DNA of 64,000 nt from Serinus canaria. Lineage: Eukaryota > Chordata > Aves > Passeriformes > Fringillidae. The stretch lies in contig NC_066313.1 in the NCBI RefSeq assembly GCF_022539315.1, forward strand, positions 68,451,934 through 68,515,933, given 5' to 3'. A model generated the notes under the pieces. The model searched no databases. It was given only the letters and a program-made list of their open reading frames with translations, and was not told the DNA's origin. The first letter of the stretch is position 1. Each line of letters begins with the position of its first letter. The translations under genes were made by a program, and so were the position numbers. Positions 25,701 through 38,613 of this stretch are shown in pieces.

Positions 25701-28700
25701 TTAGCTTTTCGTGGAGTCTTTCTCTCTCACTTTACTTGCAACCTCAATGTGGTTTAAGGTACAAAGGATATTTTATTAGCAGTGCAGTAAAAAAACTGAT
25801 GCCAGAAATGTAACATCACCCATCAAGTCCACCTGCTTGGGGTTCCTGGAAGGAAATAAATAAGATAATTGAGATATCTTGGTCCAGTGCGCAACAATGA
25901 GATTAAAGGGTTTGTGCTTTCAAGTCTACAGACAGTACACTACAGCTTTGATAAGGACCAGGATTTTCAGGGCATCTCACAATTTATCATGACTTACATT
26001 TTAAGATCTAATTGAAGATAATAATTAGGTGACTGAAATCATATATATTTCCCAAGATACACTTGAAATTAATGTTGGAACAAACCTTTTAGAATGAATG
26101 AGTTTGGACAAAACTAAAAATAATTTCAGACAGCATGTGAAATTATAAGAAGTTTTACAAAATCAGAACTGTTTAAATTGAAAAGAAGTGCCTCTATGTG
26201 GATACATACTTGAAGTGATGGAAGGGTATCAATTTGATGTGGTAGACAGTTAGACTGGGACTTATGTCATCATATGTAGATGTGTAGATGTTGCTTTAAA
26301 ATTAGTAGAGAGAAATTAGTTCTTCTATAACATATGCCACCTTCTTTAAAATTCTTGCCAGAATTCTACTTTTTCTTATTACAATTGTTTATTTCCACTG
26401 ACTGTGGAAACACACACCTACCCTGTTGGTCACTGAAGCAAGAAGGAAACAAATCACAAAAAGCATATGTCTTCTAGCATGAACATCCATTATATAGATA
26501 GTAAAGTGTAAAAAATTGTCTTAGTATTTAACATATGCATATAAATTTTTATAATATTACAAATGCAAGTGGATATGTAATGTGAAATATGTATAATGTG
26601 ACATTTAGTCATTCAAAAGATGTCTGGATTCCAAATCAATATTCTTGAAATCAGAGAAATTGCTTGAAGACACATAATTAGCTGCAAAAGTTACCTGTTC
26701 TGATGAGAAATTATCCCATCAAAAGAGAATTATTTTGTGAGATTTCATTATACTAACTTCAGGAAAAAAAATTCTGAACAATCCATTTCTCTCTATAGAT
26801 TTTACTGGCAAAAGAATCCAGAAGCATAGTGGTAGAAAGAGTCTGTAAAAATAATGTACTTTGTTGCTTACAAAATTAAAAACATAGTTTTTCTAATATT
26901 TGTAACTTCAGTGTTCATATCTGACAGTGCGGCACTCAGTTTGTAAAATCTCCTCTGAACTAAATTTTTTGCCAAGGAGAAGATACATTTTTTTTCTTTT
27001 TTTTTTTTTTTTATTTTTATCTGAATACCAGAGTTTCAAAGCCATAAAGCTAGATTGGCCATGGAACCCTTAAAGCGAGAGTATTATTTCACATAGAAAT
27101 AGTCCTTATGCACAGGGATAAAAAGAATTTCCCTGAGGCTGAATCTTGGGTTTAGAAGAATTTTATTTTCTTGGACAAAAATCAGTTACGTATTCCCTGA
27201 TAAAATCAGATATATTGATGCTTGTACATTTTGACCTACTCTTTCTACCACAAAAAACAATTTATTCATTGAGCCTCTTCGAGATATGATATAAATCATG
27301 TTGAAATTAAATTTTGGATTGATTACTGTATATAACTTCCTTCAGTAGCAAACCATTCTAGTCAGCTATATACAAAGTACAATTTAATATGCTCAAATAT
27401 AGAAATCTGGGTGCTGTTATTTCTTCCATTAGGTCAAGTGTGGAAATTTAGAGATTGTACTTCTATGCAGGCATAACTGGGAAAAAAAATCCAAACAACG
27501 TATCCCGTATCCAGCATATTCTGTTATCCAGTTAAATTGTTATAAGTAAGTGTAAAAGAAAAAATAAGATTATTAATTCACCTCAAGAACTAACAAATTC
27601 CACAGACTTTTAAATTAATATTTACACTTTATCCCTGTCTTGAGGAGCACCAAAAAGAGATTACTATTGTATTCAACAGTCTTCTGTAGCAGTTTTCATT
27701 TCCTCATGTGTAATCTTGACATTTTGTGTTTATGCTTCTGTGGGATCTTCCATTAGTTCTCTCACATCTCATTCATTTCATTCTTTCAAAATCTATTATT
27801 GCTCTTTCACCTTTCCTTCCACTACAAGACCCTGTCTCCAGTAGTTCAGGTATAAAATTACAAGAGCATTAAAAGCCCCCTAATTTATACATACACAGAA
27901 AAATGTGTGTGCTCATAAACATAGGTTTATTTTAAGAATAATTTCTGAATTCTACTTTGAGGACAGTTTCTACTTATTACTTTATTTCCTAATGCCTCCT
28001 GAAAAATTGATTTCTTACACCAGGAATGAGAGGAACAAAGGGTTAGATTAGAGGAGAGAATAATTTGACAACTGAACAATTTGACATAATATTTATTCAT
28101 GACTAACAAGACTCCTGGCCTGCAAGAGAGGGAGAAAATTTGCATGAGCTGCTTTCAATTTATATCCATTTAAAAGAAACATGAGATTCATCTTCCAAGG
28201 AGTGTCTGAGGATGCTCCTGCAGTCATAAATAGTTCTATACAGAATTGGGTAGTTACAAATGGAAATTCAGTCCCTCAGAAGGGGAAGATTCATTAGTTT
28301 CAGAAGTCTTACAATTGATTGTTTCAACACTTGGTAAGCAGAATTCTGTTAAAAGCAAATCTATGTCTTTCCAAATACTAATAAATTGTGCCATTTCCTG
28401 AAATATTTTAAGGGAAAACAAAGACAAAAATGCTGTAACTTAAGCTTAAGCAAGATTATTATAAGACTGAATTCTGAACATTCATTTTGTTTTCTGAGGT
28501 TTAACTACTTGCTTAACTGTGAAGTAAATTATGTTCTAAGGACACAGTGAGAGACAATACAGATAAAACTATATCAGACTGTTGTCAGCCAAACGTGTAT
28601 TTAAATAGTTAACCAAAACTGGTTTTATCAATACACATTAAAGGAAATTATGTTTGTGTTTGCTGTATGTAAAATTATATACGTTAATGGCATACAACAA

Positions 28701-30669
28701 AACAGAGGTGTTGTGGGGATTAAATGCTTGGTAATTCTAAATTGTAAGGCTATTAATTTTAAAAACTGAAATTTTGATAGAACAGGTAATTTCCCTTCTG
28801 GAAGTTCCTTACTTTTATTGGACTAACATATCCTTGTTATTGTTGCTATTAGAGTTTGCTGGAGAATGTTAGATTGAAGAAAGCGGTGACTGTACTTTAT
28901 TTAAAAGTGGATGCAAATTATCAAAGTTTAGTTATATTTATTTAATAATATCTGTTTAAATGTAAATATATCTATTTAGAAAGGTCTAATATTATAAAAG
29001 TTTTACTTGCAATAGGCTTCACTAAACTGACAATATGTTCAACTTGTTAGCAGACACATTAAAATGACCTGAGGTAGATCCAAGAGTGTGGAAGAAGAAA
29101 CCTTTGGAATCAGCTACTACTCCCAGTAAAGGAACTTTAGCTGTTGTGACTTCCCAAACAGACCCTTCTCAGAAAGAAATATCAACTGTAAGACCCACCA
29201 CAAGGAAGGTAGAAGAGTAGAGATGAAAACCAAGAAAGACACTGATAATAAGAATTATATGTATATATTTCTATGTATTATGTGTTTATGAATTAGATAT
29301 AAAAATCATATACAACTGAAACACACATATCTATTTTAGGTACATATAATTTCAACTGTGTTAATGGCAGTTTGACTGTAATAGCAACTGGTTAGATTTG
29401 TGAAGATTTTGATAAGACTAAAAGTAGACAGGTAAGACTTCAAGCAACTTATTCTGTAACTTCAGAAAAACAAATTGGTTATATTATCCCTTGAACAAAA
29501 ACTCTTTCTATTATTACTGGGGTGAAAAAATAAATCACCTAGATGTTGGATACATGTCTAATGGATGAGAGGAGTATTAAACCCCTGATATTTTTATGTG
29601 GAACTATCTGAAACAAGAAACAGGGTGTGTGGGGGAAAAGACTTTAAGTATATATTAAGAATTTTTAGAACAAAGAGAAATCAGAGGTAACTGTCTTTCA
29701 TTATGTTCAGGACTAAGTGGACTAGTGTTTTGAATGATTCCTTCTTAAGAAATCCCTAAATATTGCAGACATGACAAGTCTGTACCTCTTATGTATTATT
29801 AGAAATGCAACATTTCCATTTGTTATTTAGCCTAACTAGGTGGGATGGTGTGAGGATATATTTGTGGTTTGGTTTTTTGGTTTTTTTTTGTCTTATATAG
29901 TTAAGAGATATAGCAGGATAAGTGATGTTAAATTACAATTGGTTTGTCATTTATGAATAGCAGAAAGACTAATTGCATGAATAGTGTGGCATTGAAATGA
30001 TTGTATGAAATACAAGTATTAATTTTGTCATGGTAACTAGAACACTACAGCTGCCAAATGTGTCTTGCCATCAAGGGTTAGATTCTTAGGGGTGAGACTA
30101 GGTCTTGTATGGAGACGATAGATGATTAAAAAATATTGTGGTCCTGACAGTTATAAAAGAAAGAAAAAAATATTCTCTAGATATAGTCTAATGTTTTATT
30201 TCTGCATTACAGAATTTTATTGAATGTTACATTGTGACATATTTATTTTATCTGAGAAGAAGACAATGGTAGGTAGCACAGAATATGGAGCTGTAGGGAG
30301 GTGTTCAAAACACAAACAAGAGCAGGGGAATGAGGATGTACAACTGAGGAAATTTATGAAAACTAAAGAAAATCAGAGGTCAGTATCCAGTTTAAACATA
30401 GAGAAAAGTGAGGTTCAAGTCTTGAAATATTTTCATTCAAAGACAGTATAACAGCCCTTAAAGCAATAAATTGAGTTTAGAGGAAGTGAGACCAGAATTG
30501 TTGATGAAACCCACACCAAATAATTATGTGAGTTTTGACAATTTCTATGGTATCAGGCTTCAGTGCTGTGTGCATGCTGTTTCATTTTAATTAGGGATGT
30601 CAGAAGGGAATAAAATACTCCCTGCACTACACCAATATTTCTGGGGCTTGACATAAAAGGAAAATTGAC
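22751..30669. other. Long AT-rich block without recognised genes or repeats
   Basis: About 8 kb with no CR1, LTR or gene that I can recognise. It includes a T17 run at 25535-25551, a longer interrupted T tract near 26990-27012 and a G/T run near 29870. All open frames are short. Such a repeat-free stretch may hold conserved regulatory DNA, but that cannot be judged from one sequence. Confidence 0.5.
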
Positions 30670-31135
30670 TGTGGTGGGCTGGCCTTGGCTGGCTGCCAGA
30701 CACCCACACAGCTGCTGTCCCACTCCACCACCTTAGCAAAACAGGAGAAAAAGAGAGCCTGCTGCAGTATGGACTCATCATGGGCTGCAGCTTCCTCCAG
30801 GGCATGTCCAACTGCTCCATGGCAGTCATCCATGGGCTGCAGGGAAATCCTTCTCCAGCACCTGGACCACCTCCTCCCACTCCTCTTCCCTGATCCTAGA
30901 GCTCACAGGGCTGCATCTTAGTTGCTCTTCACTGCTTCTGCATCATTTTACCCTTTCTTGAGTCTGATCTCCCTTAAATGACACAGACACAGCTGAGGGG
31001 CTAAGTCACACCCCATGGCAGGTCCAGTTAAACTGGCTGGAATTGGCTGTGTTCAGATTAGGACAACCCTGGATGCTTCCCACGGAGGTCTTGCTGTCAT
31101 CATTGCCAAGTCCTGGGCACCCGCACCCAGTTGTA
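30670..31135 (-). mobile_element. ERV LTR, family B, minus strand, internally deleted
   Basis: The plus strand begins tgtggtgggctggccttggc, followed by ggctgccagacacccac, which is the reverse complement of the 3' end of the avian LTR family also seen at 54468-55186. Further right are family blocks in antisense: gcacctggaccacctcctcc, ctgaggggctaagtcac, gcaggtccagttaaactggctgg and an end near gccaagtcctgggcacc. The middle (R/U5-proximal) part of the LTR is missing between about 30755 and 30765. The right end is approximate. Overlapping frames on both strands (30587-31206) are by-products of this GC-richer repeat. Confidence 0.75.
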
Positions 31136-34100
31136 GCAGGAAGCTCTGTCTGGAGTGGGGATCATACAGCTTGACAAGTACCCTTTTGCAAAGCTATCAG
31201 TGGTGAATGGAAAAGGCAGTGTCATGTTGCTTTTGTCGTTGGATTATGCTGGTAAGAGCCTTATTCATCAATCCCAAACTTAAAGACCCTGAGGAAGAGC
31301 AGTGTCTCCTCAGAAACTGGTACCTGTGGCAGACCTGATAAAGAAACCAATGAGTTTTACTGATAACTGATCTAAAGATGCTTAGCTGACACATGACTGA
31401 CAGTAAATCACTTTAAACTGTAAAAACTCAGTCCCACATTTTAATGATAGGTTTTCCTGAGATACCCTTTCTTGGTGTGTGAGCATGATGGTATGGGTGA
31501 GTAACATAAATACCTATATAATAATTGTGGGGGTTTGTTAGCGCTGATATAATTGCTTCAGTATTACTTTAAAATAGTGCACTATAGCTACAGTTATGTG
31601 CAATAAATAATTCTGATTAAGATATTTTAGTTTAATCATTATCAAAATCAATTTAAAGAAATAATTGATTTACATAAGTAGGTTTGTTTTGCCATTTTTG
31701 AGCCTGAAAGACAAAGTTGTATAAAGAGTTAATTTTACCCATGTACCCCTTTAGTCATAAGCCATTGACTAAGTCTGGGGCTAAGACTGGATCCAGGCAC
31801 ACCCAGGCTCCTCTCTGAGAAGGTGGGCAGGAAGCAAGGGAGTCCTTTCTGAGCTTTGTGATACAAGGGAAGGACTTCTCTGATGAACCCTGTGTTTAAC
31901 TCCTATTCTGCCTGTGATACCAATATATTGACACAAGGTAATGAGATTAATTTTGCTTGCTAACTGTACTTCATGAATCACACATAATATTTTTTTAAAT
32001 TGTATGAATCAACAACAAAGAATTACATTAAAAACTGATTGTCCCATTCTAAGTTCTTCATTCATTTGATCATAATTTGATATTACTATTTGTCTCATCG
32101 GCTCTGAAGTAGACAGACTCTGAGGAGACAAATGTGAAGAACAAGATACAACTCTACTTCTAGTCTGAAACAGAAATGAAGCATTGCATAATGTATTATT
32201 TCAGCCTCAGGGTATTTCTTGTGTGTGATGACTTCTTTTATTTACAGTAATTTCACTTTAAGAGCTAAGAAATCAGGGCATATAAATCAAGTAATACTCA
32301 AAGCACTGTTTGTATCAACATCCATAAAATTATACTCCTACAGAGTAAGATACAGTGATGAAGTAAATATAAATCCTTAATACACTTGAATGAATGCAGC
32401 TGATATAAGAGGTTAAGCAAAAGTGGCGTAACCCTAAGAACGAATCCTAATATAAACTTTTTCTGTTGATGTTTGTTATGGTTTGGGATTTTTTTTCTGA
32501 TTACAACATAATAAAAATAAAATTACTATTCTTTATCCTCACTTTTCTAATTCCAGTGTATGATGGTATTCTCGTGACCAACATAAAATGCAACAGTGCT
32601 TCATTTGAAATGAAAATATTAAGTGAAGCAAGAGATCTTTATGCCATACAGGCTGTTTTGTTTCACAAGTCAAATATGGTTTTTTTAGTTTTATTTTCCC
32701 TTTGGAACTTCATTTTAAGAAAAGGGAATATTTACCTTAATCCTGAAGGCTAAATATCCATATGCTTCAAAACAGTATTTCAACATTATGAGTTCTCAGT
32801 GTTAAGAAAACATAAAAGCAATCAGCATTTCAAAAAAAATCAACTAAGAATTTCCCCTGGAAATTACCTTGGAGAACCTGCAGAATCATGACGAAAGTCC
32901 ATCTGAAAGAATAGAGGCAAAATATACAACATGGAAAACTATAGAGTTACATGTCAAATAATATGAAGAGACAAAAACAAATGTCATGAAAGTAAGACAT
33001 ATTTTAATATAATTCATGAGTTAATTTGCTTCACCAAGGTAAAAGGAGACCTTTTTTAGATCTTAGAAATGGATGTGGTGGTTATAATAAACATACTCTC
33101 TTAATGTTCTCTCACACGCAAATGATGGTCAAAGCAAGTGAAAATTACACTGAAGTACAGACAATAAAAAACATTAAATGTAAAACCCACGGACAGGAAA
33201 AATCGCAATATAGAACAGTGTAACACTACTCAGGAGTAAAATACAAAAATATCATTTCTACTTTTCTCTGTGACATGTTGAGAGTAATAAAAAAATAAAA
33301 ATCTCACCTAATAAATAAGGAAAATCCTATTGTAGGAGCTACTCCTAATCCTAGGAGCAATATAGTAGTACTTAGAATTTGGAAATATTTAAGCCCTGGG
33401 TTTAAGTAAACCTCTGACAAAACATGCCAATCCATTCATAAATGCAGTTAAAATGTTTCTTCACCAGGTCTGATCCTCAGGTAATCCATCTACATTCAAA
33501 GCAGAGCAGTGTACTTCTCAGGATGTATGTGCTTCATCAGTTGGAAATAGAGCCACATAAAACAGCTACAAGAGAGCTATCGAAAAGAAAATAGATCACT
33601 GAAAAAAAGAAAAGGGCAAGTAACTAGTCTGATACCATCTTAGCCATGAAAAGCACCCAAATTTACAACTTCTAAAACAACTTCTGAATGCAAAGGATGG
33701 AGATCTAGAGTATCTGACAGTTAAAGAACTAGGGTTCATTTACAGACTATTCATTGCAGTTTTTCAATTTACAGTGCTGTCTCAGCGCTCCTAGACATAA
33801 TGTCTGTGACTGAGGGGGGAGCACAAGAGAGGGGGATGTTTTCTGCCTCCAGCAGTTAGGGAATCTGAGATGAACAGGTGGATTTTGCCGCATTATTTTT
33901 TTCTATTTCAGTATCTACCTAATACAGTGATTCTGCAAGTGTTTGAACAATAAGCCAAAGACAGATTTTCATCTTTCAGAGACTCTATAAATTGGGTACA
34001 GCTTGGTCATTTGTAGTCTCATAGTGAAAATGCCATCAGACATGTGGTTCACACTCTCTGTACCATTTCCTTTGCCTCTTCTGTCCCCAACAACTTATTC

Positions 34101-35469
34101 AACAACTTTTAATTCCCAAGAATGTATATTTTATTTATTCTACATTTAATAGCTGATCTTTATTCTTTCTACAAGTGTTTGTAAAAAAAATCAATTTCAT
34201 ATTTAAAATTAAAAAGTGTTGCAAAATGTTAAATTTTGCCTTTTACTAATCTTTTATTTATGAGATGGATAAAAAGCTTTTAGTTTAAAGGGAAACACAT
34301 GTAACCTATTTAAAAGAAATTTATAATTTTGGTTAATATATTTGAGGAAAATACTTCCATTTAAAAAACAAAGAAAAAAACACCCCATAATATCTTCCAT
34401 TTCAATTTATGTTTATCATCTTCAGAGGAGAGAAGGATTAACACAAAAATAAAGTGAGCTCTCTCTTTTTCTGTGTCATGCTTTATAGTACTGTGGGTTT
34501 TATTTATGAATTTTTACTTCACTAAGAAGCAAACTACTTACATGTATCTCTGCTTTAGAACAATAAAGAATTTATGTAGTGTGCAAAAATTTTTAAGTCA
34601 GGAAAGTATGGGACTGCAAGACAGTGGACTTTTTGTTTGCAATATTTCTAGCACATGAAGAGAAGTTATAAGGGATAAATATGGATTTGAGGATAGTTTT
34701 CAGATCAACTCCTTGCAAATAGAGAATAGTTTCAAAGAATCCCAAACACAAAAGGGAGAAAAGAAACCATGGATTATACTGCATATCCCTCCTTCTCCCC
34801 ACCCCCTATTTCAATAGACAAAGAATTAATTTTAGTGCTTTGTTGGTTTTTTTTTCCCCTTGACATTAATGTACTTGTTTAATTTTGTGTTGCTTTGGTA
34901 TTCTGCACAATCATATTATAAACTTGGCATTCACCCATTCAAAACTTAGTTGTAATTAATTTAATCTCTAAAAGTCAGCTTGAGACTCCACATTTAAATT
35001 CAAGTCTGCAAACAGGTGACAATGTTAAGTACCACCATGTGAGTCTCATTACAGAGCAAATGGATTTAGTCAGTATAGCAGAATTCAGGCAGATATTCAG
35101 CTCACACCAAAATAGACACATACAGCAGACAGAACAGGATACATTTGTCTAATTGCAGTAATTTAGTGTCACTAAAAAGCCCAAAGATCTCATTTTTTTA
35201 CAGCACAGTTATATCACCTGTATAAGTTAGGCAGATGGAAAACGGGACTTTTGGCAGACCCCAGCTGGAATTCAACAAGAAAATTTCTGAATTACCTCTA
35301 CAGTAACTGGAAAGATACGTGTGCTTCAGCCAACCAATTCATTCCATATGAAGACAAATGTCTAAAGAAGCTATCATGAGCCATCCTCTAAAATGCCTAC
35401 ATCATGGAAAAGAATATTCAGGGAGCTATTGAAAACCTCCTGGAGGACAATGCCGTCATAAGTCACAGT
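31136..35469. other. AT-rich DNA, no gene seen
   Basis: No gene recognised. A GC-richer patch at 31780-31930 (caggcacacccaggctcctc region) may be a fragment of an unknown repeat. The plus frame 32466-32753 follows a pyrimidine-rich tract ending in ttctaattccag at 32553, but no matching donor was found, so I do not call an exon. The part from about 35230 to 35469 may be the decayed upstream portion of the CR1 that follows. Confidence 0.45.
31645..31671. other. Perfect 9-bp inverted repeat in a TAAT-rich patch
   Basis: aaatcaatt (31645-31653) and aattgattt (31663-31671) are perfect reverse complements separated by 9 bp. Just upstream is taatcatta (31633-31641). The patch is rich in TAAT/ATTA cores of homeodomain sites. 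In AT-rich DNA this can arise by chance. Confidence 0.5.
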
Positions 35470-35985
35470 TGAATATTATCTGCTTGTCAAACATGATCTC
35501 CTTCTATGACAGTGTAACCCACTGAGCTGATCTAGGAAAGCAGGTAGATAAAATCTTCTTGGATTTCAGCAAAACTTTTGATACTGTCTCCCACAGAATC
35601 CTTCTGGACAAAATGTGCAGCACTGACGTGTTACGTGATATGTGAGCAACTGTCTCAAAGGGAACATCAGGCTGTTGTCCTGTGACTCATGAGCTCCATC
35701 CATGGCCCTGTGCTCTTCTGTATCTTCATTAACAACTTGAACACAGAATTCAAAGGACTACTGAATAAGTTTGCCAGCAAATAAACTGGATGGAGCTGTT
35801 GACTCCCTCGAGGGCAGAGAGGCCCTGCAGAGAGAACTCAACAAATTAGTGAGATGGGCAGTCACCAAGTGCATGAAGTTAAACATGAGCTGGATTCTGC
35901 ATCTGGGATGGGGCAAACACCAATAGATCAGGGAAAAAGAGGCTGGAGAGGGCCACTGTGGAAAAGGACTGAATTTGAAACCACC
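35470..35985 (+). mobile_element. CR1 (CR1-J-like) reverse transcriptase fragment, plus strand
   Basis: From 35559 the translation gives LDFSKTFDTVSHRILLDKM, the CR1 reverse transcriptase block around the first catalytic region. It is followed by VLFCIFINNLNTEFKG and, after a frame shift, by the segment matching 'gagctgttgactccctcgag' and 'gcatgaagttaaacatgag'. The catalytic F-A-D-D block is destroyed: at 35770-35784 it reads F-A-S-K-stop. The DNA match runs through ggattctgcatctgggatgg and gagaggctgga-like sequence, then stops near 35985, well short of the CR1 3' end. It is a dead fragment, lacking both ends. Confidence 0.85.
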
Positions 35986-37420
35986 TGAGGAATCTGAATG
36001 GACATAAGTCAATAGGACCCAATGATATGCCTCCCAGGATCCTCAGGGAATTGGCCAATGTATCTGCCAAGCCACTCTTCACTATATTTGAAAAGTCATG
36101 GTAGTCAAGCCAAGTCTCCAGTGACTGGAGAAAGCGAATATTGTTCCCATTTATAAAAAAGGGATAAAGGATGATCCTGGAAACTACTGACAAGTCAGCC
36201 TCACCTCAGTGCTCAAAAAACTCATGGAACAGATCCTGTGGTAAGACATGCAGAAATTCATGGAAGGCAGGGAGGTGATTTGAGACAGCCAACAAGGCTT
36301 CACCAAGGGCAAGTCATAGCTGACCATTCTAGCATCTTTCTGCAGTGCAGGGTCTACATCAATGGACAGGGAAGAGCTATAGATGTCATGTACCTGGACT
36401 TTGCTAAGGCCTTTGATACAGTCCCCACAACATTCTTAGCCCTAAATTAGAGAAATATGAGTTTGATTGATGGCCAGTCTGGCTGTGGCCAGCAAGTTAC
36501 AGTCTACAGGTGAATGTCCAAGTGGAAACCAGTAGCAAGTAGTGTTCCTCAAGGCTCTGTAGCAGGACCAATACCCTTTAGTATCCTAATCAGTGACACA
36601 CAGTGAGATTAAGCACACCCTCAGCAAGTTTGCAGATGACAATAAGCTGAGTGGTGTATTTGATAAACTTGAGGGAAGGAATGTCATCCAGAGGTGCCTT
36701 GACAGACTTGGGAGGTGCTGGACCTAGCCAAAGTAATCCAGTGGTTCTCCAGCCTGTGAGATGAACACACTGAGAGCAGCAATACCAAGAAGGACTTTAT
36801 AATACTGGAAAATGAAAACCTGGAATCAGCAATATGCAGCCCAGAAATCCAATCAAAGTTTGGGCATCACAAAAAAATTGTAGGCAGCAGACTGAAGGAG
36901 GTGTTTCTCACTCTGTACTCTTGCAAGAACCCACCTTCAGTAGTGCCTCCAGCCCTGGGACTCCAGCACCAGAAATACAAAGCTGTTGGAGCAAGCCCAG
37001 AGGAAGGGCACGGAAATGATCAGAGGGCTGTAACGCATCTCCTGTGAAGAAAGGCTGGGAGAGTGGGTGTTGTTCAGCCTGGAGAAGAGAAGATTCTTAT
37101 GAGACCTTACTGTCACCCTTCAATACTTAAAGTGAGCTTGTAAAACAGATTGAGTAAGGCTTTTTGCCAGAGGTTGTAGTAATGAGGCAGTGATTTAAAC
37201 AGAGAGTAGATTTAGATTGGATGGGGGGAAATTTATTTTCACTGAGGATGGGAGACACTGGAATGGGTTTCCCAAAGAAGCTGTGGATGCCTCACAGCTG
37301 GAAGAGTGGGAAGGTGCTTTGAGCAACATCATCTAGTTGAAGAGGTCCCTGCCTGTGGAAGGAGGACTAGACTGATCTCTAAATGTTCTTTCCAACCGAA
37401 GCCATTCTATGATTCTATAA
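35986..37420 (+). mobile_element. CR1 LINE, plus strand, 5'-truncated with intact 3' end
   Basis: This begins in the N-terminal reverse transcriptase region (caggatcctcagggaattgg, then cccatttataaaaaaggg) and runs to the 3' tail gccattctatgattctat at about 37419. The frame 36238-36450 contains GRAIDVMYLDFAKAFDTV, the palm-domain signature. The catalytic F-A-D-D motif is preserved as FADDNKL (from 36629) but in a different frame. Later landmarks are ctgggactccag, ggagcaagcccagaggaagg, ggctgggagagtgggtgttg and the WNGFP-like region near 37260. Many stops and frame shifts show it is not active. It abuts the preceding CR1 fragment head to tail. Confidence 0.9.
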
Positions 37421-38613
37421 TCCTCAGATGTTTGTTAAAATAAGCTGAAATGTAGGAAGAGACATGGGAGTGAAAATAATGAAAATCCAGTCAGAAAAAT
37501 TTTCATGCATACCCCAGTCTCCTGTAATGAAAGCAGCAGGCAGGTCAGTGAGGGTAGCAATCTATACTCATATCTATAAGCAAGAAAGAGGTCATCAGGA
37601 ATTCTGTCAATAGAATTTTCAGGCATTTATTTCTTAATCTAAATTGAAATGCATTACTTATTAATATAACATTTTAAAAAATTAAAAATTACTATGTATT
37701 TTATGAAGTGCTTATAATCTTTGAAGAATCTGGTCCAGTATTTCAGAGAGGGTGTTAGTGTGCAGCTCTCCTATGTCCCTCAGTTGTGATATTCCTTTGA
37801 GAATTGAAAAAGCATTGTGAAGTAAACAAAAACTAATGCAAGAAAAAAGCCAGATGAAGATCAGCACTCTTCCTGCACATATGTCTCTATTTAAACAGTG
37901 TTACTAAACAATTTTCAAATAGAGAATAGTTATTAAATTACCATTTTAAAACACATATGTTAATGTTTAGGATCACAAGTTGTCATCACTAAACATTGTT
38001 TTACATAAGCCTATTTCAAAATAACCTCTAAACACTTTCAGTATTTTATAACCAGATTTATTACACAAAACTTTCAGCACTTACAAAATGTAATCAAAAT
38101 ATTACACAGTATAATATACTGAGTAGAAAATGACAAATGTAGCAGTTTGTTTCTATGAAAATATATCCAAAATTATTCTATGAAAATCAAAGTCCATGTT
38201 GCTTTCACATTCATAAGTAAATGAAAAATATTCAGTGTTTCCCATCTTGTTTAGATGGTAAGAGTTTTTAAATTGTACAGTCTGAACAGCTTTTCCTGTC
38301 CTTTCAATGCAGATGGTAAATCAGACATCCAATTTCACATATGCACACCAGATTTTCTTTCAACCATACAATCATAGAAATCAAATATTATCAGCTACTA
38401 TTTGTAATTAGGTGATGAATAATATTTTGTTTGGATTGACTGGAACTGTAGAAATTTATGACTTTGGGAGGGTTTGCTCCATCCCATTGTCATGTAGGCA
38501 TGTATGTACTGAAAATTTATTGATGTAGGTTCATAAGAGAAAGATCTAAACAATGTGCTTGCTCTTACCTCTCCTTTTGTAACATGCAAATTTTCTCATG
38601 TACCTCATTCTAT
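37421..38613. other. AT-rich unique DNA, no gene seen
   Basis: No gene or interspersed repeat recognised between the CR1 tail and the pentanucleotide tract. Confidence 0.5.

Noticed and set aside
32466..32753. Possible plus-strand exon after a pyrimidine tract ending ttctaattccag
   Set aside because: The acceptor looks good but no matching donor follows in frame, and the peptide resembles nothing I know.
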